A program made the position numbers and the translations under genes. Source: Hirudo medicinalis (taxonomy: Eukaryota > Annelida > Clitellata > Hirudinida > Hirudinidae). From it: DNA of 25,179 nucleotides. Below are positions 18,501 through 25,179 of the stretch, piece after piece. The stretch covers positions 173,237 to 198,415 of the forward strand of contig MPNW01000284.1 of the NCBI GenBank assembly GCA_011800805.1. The letters are read 5' to 3'. A model generated the notes under the pieces. The model was not told the origin of the DNA. It was given only the letters and a program-made list of their open reading frames with translations, and made no database searches. Each line of letters opens with the position of its first letter. The first letter of the stretch is position 1.

Positions 18501-19390
18501 CACAAAAGTTCTCAGAACGTCAGTTTAAAAATCAGCGGCTACTGTTTCGATTATTGTTGGGAACTTGAGAGCTGGAAGGACGATTAGTGGGAAGATGAGC
18601 TTGGAATATCCGTTAAGTCTCCCAAAATGAATAACTTGTGCTTATATTCAGGACTCACCATTCCCATGCAAGTCATTTTTACACCAGCATTCAACCAAAA
18701 CCATTAGAGGCTTTTTTTATTTAAGGACGGAATTGGAGCTCCTTAATTGTGCGACTACGTTGTTGAGAATATTGAGAAATATTTCATTTAAAAATGTTGA
18801 ATTAACTTGTAATAAAATATAAAAAAAATAGTCACGATTGAATTCCCAGAGTAATTTGATTTGTTGCATCGTTACAAATTTTTTTAAATTTTTTATTTTG
18901 AATCATTAGCCGTAAAAATGTTTACTCTCACGAAACATTTTTATGAATTAGTTGAGCAAGTAAATTATTCGAGAGATAATTTGGAAAAGTTTCGAGTAAC
19001 AAATTAATTCGAAAAGCGATGAATGATTTCGAGTTTTTATCTTATAATGCTTCGAAAATAATGTCGTTTATAATTCAATCTGCGATAGAATGCACGCTCG
19101 CTAAAAATGATTTTGACAATTAAAACCTTAAAAAAATATCAATCAATCAATATTATCGGTTTTTTATGAAGTATTTGTTATCCTTTCATCTTCAAGCACT
19201 TACAATCTTCTAAAATGTCACATCATTCCAAATGAACTCCTCTGCTTTCTTTCTGTTGGACAAGTTCAATAACATCGGTCCACTTTCGCAGATTGCGACA
19301 ATAATGGAGTAGCATAAGACGAGTGGAAACAAACTAACATGAACGAGCATTTAAATGCTTTAGCTATGCAAATTTGAAACACAAGATGTC
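15504..19390. other. Unannotated AT-rich region
   Basis: No exon of a family I recognise, no RNA gene and no clear repeat family. Frames up to 100 codons (for example 15642-15944) have no domain-like pattern. A short strong hairpin lies at 18032-18052. Exons of an unknown gene cannot be excluded. Confidence 0.45.
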
Positions 19391-19640
19391 TATTTGGACC
19401 TACGAGACAATGGATGGACGATAATTATTGAAGAATTGAATGAATGAGTGAATGAGAAAACGGCGGCGAGAGAAAGTGTGAATGAACGCGGTGAGGAATA
19501 AAAGAGAGATGATGAAACCCGGGAAGAGGATAATGAAGATAATGGCGTGTGGACGTGTAGTACTACTCCAGTGAAGCAACGCTGCTCCGACGTTTATTAC
19601 GAGTCGGCCGCTGCTTCCCAATGGATTTCATCGACTCTAA
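19391..19640. other. Locally GC-richer, purine-rich patch
   Basis: GAATGAATGAGTGAATGAGA and a following GA-rich stretch with CGGCGG and GAACGCGG lead into CGTGTGGACGTGTAG and CGAGTCGGCCGCTGC. Composition differs from the flanks and could mark a promoter or first exon, but no TATA box, conserved frame or splice partner is seen. Confidence 0.25.
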
Positions 19641-22563
19641 ACTCTCATTTGAACTTTAAAGTTCCAATCATAAACTACATTAAAAGTCGAAATTGTTCAG
19701 ATAATTGTGCAACGAGCCTGCAGAAATCGGCGGTGTTTTTGTGTTTAAGCGCCATTGCACAAAAAGTGAACTGATGTTTTAACTCCTGTTCGGATTCCTC
19801 GCCTTCTGCTTCGCCTTGAACCCAAATCGTCTTCTTCTGGCGTGGCCCGACATTTTGGAGAAAAAAAGATCGTTTTTTATCCAGGTTATTTACTTTTTCA
19901 AACATTTTTCTTCGTCTGTACGTTGACATTAGCACATTTATCTTCCTCTGCTCGTGATTGCTTCTTTTTTATCTTTTAAAAATTTATTCTTGTTTCAAAT
20001 TAAGTTAATTTTAATTTAGGCTTGCTTAAATTTTAATTCGACCCTTTAAAGATGTTTGGATGTTTTATCAAACTGTAAAAACATGAAAGCGTTGTTTACT
20101 TTTTGAACTTGTGTTTTCGACTCGTAGCGTCCTTAATTTGATAGGCTTTGAAGGTGGTTCTTATCTGTTTCCCGCAGGAAGTAAATGAAATAAAAAAGCA
20201 GGATTTATTTCTTATTGAAACTTTATTTCTCTTTTGATCGAGGCGAACTCGATGGGTTCTAAGTAACTTGATGTTACATCACAGAAGAACGTTTTAAACC
20301 CTCTTTCCGTGATGATAGGCAAATCAACCATTTACAATGTATCTGCGCATAGCAATCCCGAGTTTTTCTTACTTATCAATCGGTTCTCGAAAGTTTTACC
20401 ATCTAAATTTTGAAATTTGCTTTTTATTGTCTGATTTAGCCCAATTTTCAGACCGACTTTGATGCCGATTTCCATGACGAAATGAAACATCCCAGGTGTC
20501 AAATAGTGACTCCTCAAGGCTTTAAACTCGGGTCCCTTTGAAGATATCAAGAGAGCTTTATCTGTTCTTCCGAATGTCAGGAAACATTGATTGAGGCAGA
20601 TTCGTGCGTTTCCTGAGCTATGTCCCTAGATTTTTTTTTATTTCCTTCGTATCTCAAACGGTGCCTAGATAACTCTCACACTAATCTGTTTGGGGAACTG
20701 TCTTTGTTCATCTGGAAGTCATATTTCGGCGGATGGAAATAGTTCCAATTAGTTCGAATCTATTAATGAGATGTTAGTAGATTTGTGGCTCCTTGTACTT
20801 TCGTGATAATGAGTCAACTGTGCGTGATTAAGTCTGGGTTTTGGGGTGTTACCATAAAGTTAAACGAATTAAACAATTAAGCAACCGTTAAATGTGCTTT
20901 TGCGTTTATTTGCCTGGATGTCTCCAATCGGACTGACGGGAGATTTAATTGCGAACTTTCCGAAGCCACACTTCAAAATCTTAAAATTAAAACATCTGAT
21001 TTATGATGATTTGACGTCCTTAAGAAAAAAAATAATTATGCGTTCGTGTCTCGCAGCCTTCATTTTGTCCATCCTTGAGGAAATTATTTAGAAATTGTGG
21101 CGCTCATTATCTTCGAATTATTTGACTTTGTCGTCAGGCAAAGTCCTCGACATCCCGAACGACCATCTGTGAATATGAGTTCAATCGATGACATTACTAG
21201 TCATTCGAGACGAGAATGGAGCAATCCAAGAATGTAGCAGATGACACTCGAAACAGCGGGATGAAAAGCTTGCCTGCAATCATCTCGACAATAGACGTCA
21301 TTGCAAAGGTATCGCTTAGGTCAATAGCTTTTCGGAATGGCCTGGTCGAGTTCATTAAAGGCACGTTTAAAGTGATGTGATTCACTATTTTCTTTCAGCC
21401 TAACCTATCCATTCTGCTTGATTTACTGCCTGGTATTTTTTCACTTGATCTGATTTATTCTTTACCAACTTTTTAGACCTTTTTCCATCAATTTCATCGC
21501 TAGAACATTTCCCATGTGTGGAGATATGGCTACTTCCACTTAGTAAAAGATGGATGAATGCGTGGATGGATAGAAAAAGCTACGATCTCCAGGTTTGGAT
21601 GATAGCCCGTGCTCCTGCGCACTCTTCTCAATATTTTCCTCACTGAAAAGTTAACGACGGCGGGAATAATTTTACACCTGTTGAACATAACCCCTCCAGA
21701 CTGTCAGCTTTCAGTAACGAGAGAGGTTCGCTGAAGGAAAAAATTTCTCTGGAATGAGTAGGAGTACATTCAAGTCGGTCGAGTGACTGGATTTGCTGCG
21801 AGTACAACTCGTTAATTGCTGCCCCGTTGGCCACTGACACCAGCCACTTCTCGGTGGAGATGTCATCTCCGTGGGATCTCTTCACCAACCACGAGAAATC
21901 TTAGATTTCCAGCGATCTCGGACGATAGAGAATGTAACAATTAACGGTTACTCAGAGTTTTGAAGGCCAGGCGTCTGTCAATAATTTGAGGATTGCTTGA
22001 AGTGTTTTTATTTCATCGAGCCTCGGGGGAATTCCTTGGTTTCGAGTTTACGATCTGAACAGTCATCATTTCTCCTTGTTGGTAACGGTCACAAAAATTT
22101 ATTTTCTTTATGTTTTTTTTATTCTGGTATGTATGTTCGGCGATATGGGATTTCGCTTTGCTCTGTTTTGTTACGGGATAGCGGTGTATTCTGTTGCCAA
22201 ACTCTAGTTATGTTTAGTTTCCCGTCTCAACTGTTTGTTAGGTCGTTCTAGAATGTACCCTTATTGGGTGTACTCCAGAAAATTGATCTCTCTATGTTCA
22301 CAATGCAACCACTCCAAACACGACGAGCTGAATTATCTTTGATACAATCAGAAGAATCTCCAGACTAATCGTGCTGGGATTGTCATACAAATTAAATCAT
22401 TTTATTAAACTAGAAAACAGTTCACAAGTACAAGCATGCAGTTTGACGAATACATCGAGGAAGAATGCCTGATCTCTGACCACTTCGAGTGTAAACAATA
22501 GCGCGGACGGTGTCTGCCCTTTCCCCCTTACATGCGTTCGTGTTTCGCTGGAGTGGTGCTCTC
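19641..22563. other. Region of moderate composition, no gene recognised
   Basis: Less AT-rich than the left half. The longest open stretch I considered is on the minus strand at about 21640-21905 (about 88 codons, including SWLVKRSHGDDISTEKWLVS), without a known domain. Nothing else supports a gene. Confidence 0.35.
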
Positions 22564-22591
22564 CAGGAAGGAAGGAAAGAAGGAAGGAAGG
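22564..22591. repeat. (GGAA)n tetranucleotide repeat
   Basis: GGAAGGAAGGAAAGAAGGAA type repeat of about 28 bp with one interruption. Confidence 0.85.
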
Positions 22592-23757
22592 TCTTATCTG
22601 TACGTCTGACTTGCTATTAAGTCGGCAAACTCTTTCGGTGCCTCTGAGACTATGCAACACATGACTTTTTCTTCTTCTCCCGCTATGTCTGCTTGCTAGT
22701 ATCTCTGGGTGTGTGCGCTCGTCTCGAGGTATTGAAAAAAGTTTTCTCAATTTTCGTTTTCCGAAGATTATGATGTTACTGTTGGTCGTAGGATTTATCT
22801 AATCCAAAATGCAACATCTTTTTTGAATTATTATTAGTGCTACCATGCAGAGATAGTAGTATTTTCATTGTTATCGGAATTGAAGTGGTAATTGGAGCCG
22901 ATCGAAAGAAACAATAAGACAAAGTAAGACAAAGGAGCAGACGCGAAGTACAAACAGTTAGATAATACTATCGACCATTCATTCTTTAACAAGAGGCATA
23001 AACATGCGAGCGTTTTGCTGGATAGACTCTCAGACTCCCCTCCATGATTGGACGGTGGCTTACCGTTTGCATTCAAGGCTACTCCTGGTATCTTGCACGA
23101 CTGCCAAAGGTGCGATGCAGTCTTGCAAGGTTGCTTTGGTTGCTTCCTCTAATCAACTTCCAAGCACCTGTTTATCGCTTCACTCAATGAGTTCTTCTCA
23201 ATTCTATTAATTCCGATGAGTTGCCACTTTACCAATTACAAGATGGTGATGCTGCTGCAACAGTTTCGGCTTATTTCTTCTTGAATTCGTTCCAAAGTGA
23301 GGAGGAAAATTTCACCGAGTCCATCACTTGACCTGAAGAACAAGCAATCTCTCTGGAATACATCTCCTACACTTATGCAGGAGCGTGAATGTGGAATTCC
23401 ACACAAACACGCACACAAAAATACATCCACGCGCGTGCAAACAAAACACAACAATCACATCCAACAAAAGCACAGATTGCGGACACAATCCCTCGTAATT
23501 CTGGGCGAATGACGAGATGTCAATCTTTTCCCATCTTATTCATCTCCAGAATCTTCGAGATCTAAATCGTATCGAGGTGGGTGGTTGCTCAGATGGACGT
23601 GAGGCTGGATAAGAGGCTGGCTGAAACAATGGATAGGTTGGATACTGACGGACGAGGAAAAATGACAGATGGAGGATTAATAGAAGGAATTGAGATTGAG
23701 GTGGTAGTTATGGAAACCGATGAAACGATGATGATTAAATTGATCAGGATATTTATG
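22592..23757. other. No gene recognised
   Basis: Mixed-composition sequence. Open frames of up to about 117 codons on the minus strand (22397-22750) and shorter ones elsewhere match no family known to me. A weak ACACAAACACGCACAC patch lies near 23400. Confidence 0.4.
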
Positions 23758-23783
23758 CATGATGATGATGATGATGATGATGA
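23758..23783. repeat. (GAT)n microsatellite
   Basis: About eight GAT units directly abutting the tail of a SINE on the minus strand, as often seen where a SINE ends in simple repeat. Confidence 0.85.
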
Positions 23784-23874
23784 TTTTGTTGTTGTTTATT
23801 AACGTCCGTTACGTAACTAGATGATTAGGACGGTGCCCCGCACCGGGGTTCGAATCCGCGCTGCCATCGTGAGA
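23784..23874 (-). mobile_element. tRNA-Glu-like SINE, copy 2 (5'-truncated)
   Basis: On the minus strand it reads CTCTCACGATGGCAGCGCGG, B box GGATTCGAACCCC, then CACCGTCCTAATCATCTAG, TTACGTAAC, GACGTTAA and a short AAC-rich tail. This follows 10574-10645 (CTCTCAAGGTGGCAGCACGG ... GTCGTCCTAATCACCTAG ... GACGTCAA). The 5' half of the tRNA-like head is missing and replaced by GAT repeats. Confidence 0.75.
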
Positions 23875-24215
23875 GATGATGATGATGATGACGAGTGCGT
23901 AATGATTATGGATGGATTATGATAATGAGGAGTGGATTTGGCAGGACTGAAAATGAGAGGCATGAGAAATTGACAAGAAAATTGTCCCGTTCTTGGTGGA
24001 AAAAGCGGATTGGTTATTTATGAGCGTAGTTTTAATCTCTGCTCCGATATGCCATTTTTTGTTTTCGCTGTCCCTCAGGATTTGATTAAATACCGCCTAT
24101 TTATGAAAACCTAGATCATTAATGACGATGATGACGACGACAGTGATGGTGATATTGATGAAATCTATGATGATGACGACGACGACTTTGATGGTGATGA
24201 TGAGTAAGAGGATGA
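23875..24215. repeat. GAT/GAC microsatellite clusters
   Basis: (GAT)n at about 23874-23893 and a longer imperfect GAT/GAC/GGT tract at about 24121-24215, separated by unique sequence without a recognised gene. Confidence 0.75.
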
Positions 24216-24357
24216 TGGTGATGAGCAAGGGCGATATTGGATTGCCTGATTGCGTGAGTGAAAGATGAATGAAACGTAGAGGTTAAGATGGGAAATATTA
24301 TACGAAAAAGTGCACTTAATTGACTCTCGAAACTTCCAGGCTTAATAACATCAAGCT

Positions 24358-24586
24358 ATCACCAAAGACATCACCACCATCACCAAAGACATCCCCACCA
24401 TCGCCATCATCGTTGTCATCAGTATCAACGTCATCACCATGATCATCTTCGTCGTCGTCGTCATCATCATCATCATCATCATCGCTATCGTCATCATCGT
24501 CATAATCACCACCACCATCATCATCATCATCATCACCATCACCACCATCATCATCACCATCACCACCATCATCGTCGTCATCGGAT
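24358..24586. repeat. (CAT/CAC/CGT)n imperfect microsatellite
   Basis: About 230 bp of TCA-phased repeats with CAC and CGT variants. It opens with two copies of an 18-bp unit (ATCACCAAAGACATC plus CCC/ACC). The minus-strand Asp-rich frame over it is a repeat by-product. Confidence 0.85.
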
Positions 24587-24734
24587 GATAAAAGCAGCTT
24601 TGGCGACTTCCTCATCCTGGAATAACTGATTCGCACATTCCATGTTCAACCTCCTTTGAAGATGCATGACGTCCACAAATCAATGTCTTGCTTTCCATGA
24701 CTTTCACGGATTTAAAAAGTTTTAATTAAAGCAA

Positions 24735-24920
24735 TTATTATTATTATTATTACTATTATTATCATCATCATCATCATTATAACTATTTATAATATTATTA
24801 TGATTATATTTAATATTATAATAATATTTATTATTATTATTATAATATTATAATTTATTATTATAATTATTATAGTTGTTGTTGTTGTTGTTGCTGTTAT
24901 TATTACTATTGTTATTATTT
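24735..24920. repeat. (ATT)n/(ATC)n/(GTT)n tract
   Basis: ATT repeats, a short ATC run, AT-only DNA with small palindromes, then (GTT)n at about 24877-24900. Confidence 0.8.
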
Positions 24921-25068
24921 CAGATATTTGTTAACGTTTTAGTTGTTAATTATAAATAAATTGCCAACAATAACAATTATTAATGTGCTGATGTTAATTC
25001 TGAATTTAATTTCAAACGAATATGTTTTAAATCTTAATTAAAAGTACTTTATGTTCAATGTTCATTAG

Positions 25069-25179
<111 letters not shown>

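Noticed and set aside
21640..21905. Minus-strand frame of about 88 codons as an exon
   Set aside because: No recognisable domain, no clear splice sites and no partner exon; only noted as open.
22397..22750. 117-codon minus-strand frame
   Set aside because: Low-information composition, overlaps a (GGAA)n repeat, no family resemblance.
24316..24636. 106-codon Asp-rich minus-strand frame
   Set aside because: It lies over an imperfect CAT/CAC repeat; the flanking residues match nothing known to me.

Overview
The window is AT-rich metazoan nuclear DNA: short exons with GT-AG introns, many AAC/AAT/GAT microsatellites, tRNA-derived SINEs, hAT-like MITEs and a decayed non-LTR retrotransposon. An AMPA-type glutamate-receptor exon shows it is an animal. 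Repeat style and lectin type suggest an invertebrate, perhaps a lophotrochozoan such as an annelid; that placement is a guess.

The main content, 1-15.5 kb, is a head-to-tail cluster of secreted lectin genes and relics. The complete members have four exons: signal peptide plus a cysteine-rich PAN/apple-like domain, a 19-nt microexon, and two exons that together encode one fucolectin-type (F-type lectin/FTP) domain. Gene A (1-1110) lacks only its first four coding bases. Gene B (10828-12263) is complete apart from an assembly gap in exon 1. Gene C has only its last exon (8333-8583). Two relics are present: a deletion-fused pseudogene (2412-2796) and an old diverged copy (14711-15427). A separate first-exon start with its 5' flank is at 5833-5947.

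The assembly itself is informative. Gene starts and gene bodies stop exactly 127 bases from the first base at which paralogues differ. This is the signature of a k=127 de Bruijn graph around a 143-bp shared repeat. The three contigs are 1-5947, 5949-10942 and 10959-25179. Contig 1 both begins and ends in the repeat, so the simplest single-use path is contig 2, contig 1, contig 3. In that order the 5' end at 10828 belongs to body A and the 5' end at 5833 belongs to body B. The apparent tandem exon start around the 16-N gap is then an artefact.

Between the genes lie a TIR element with a nested hAT MITE (3083-4028), microsatellites (6.1-8.2 kb), an isolated AMPA-receptor exon of flip/flop type (6411-6522), a duplicated upstream block (5072-5640 and 9598-10010) and a decayed reverse transcriptase on the minus strand (12750-14265). 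From 15.5 kb to the end I recognise no gene. That part holds unique-looking AT-rich DNA, one SINE and several GAT/CAC, ATT and AAC microsatellites, and it ends inside an (AAC)n tract.
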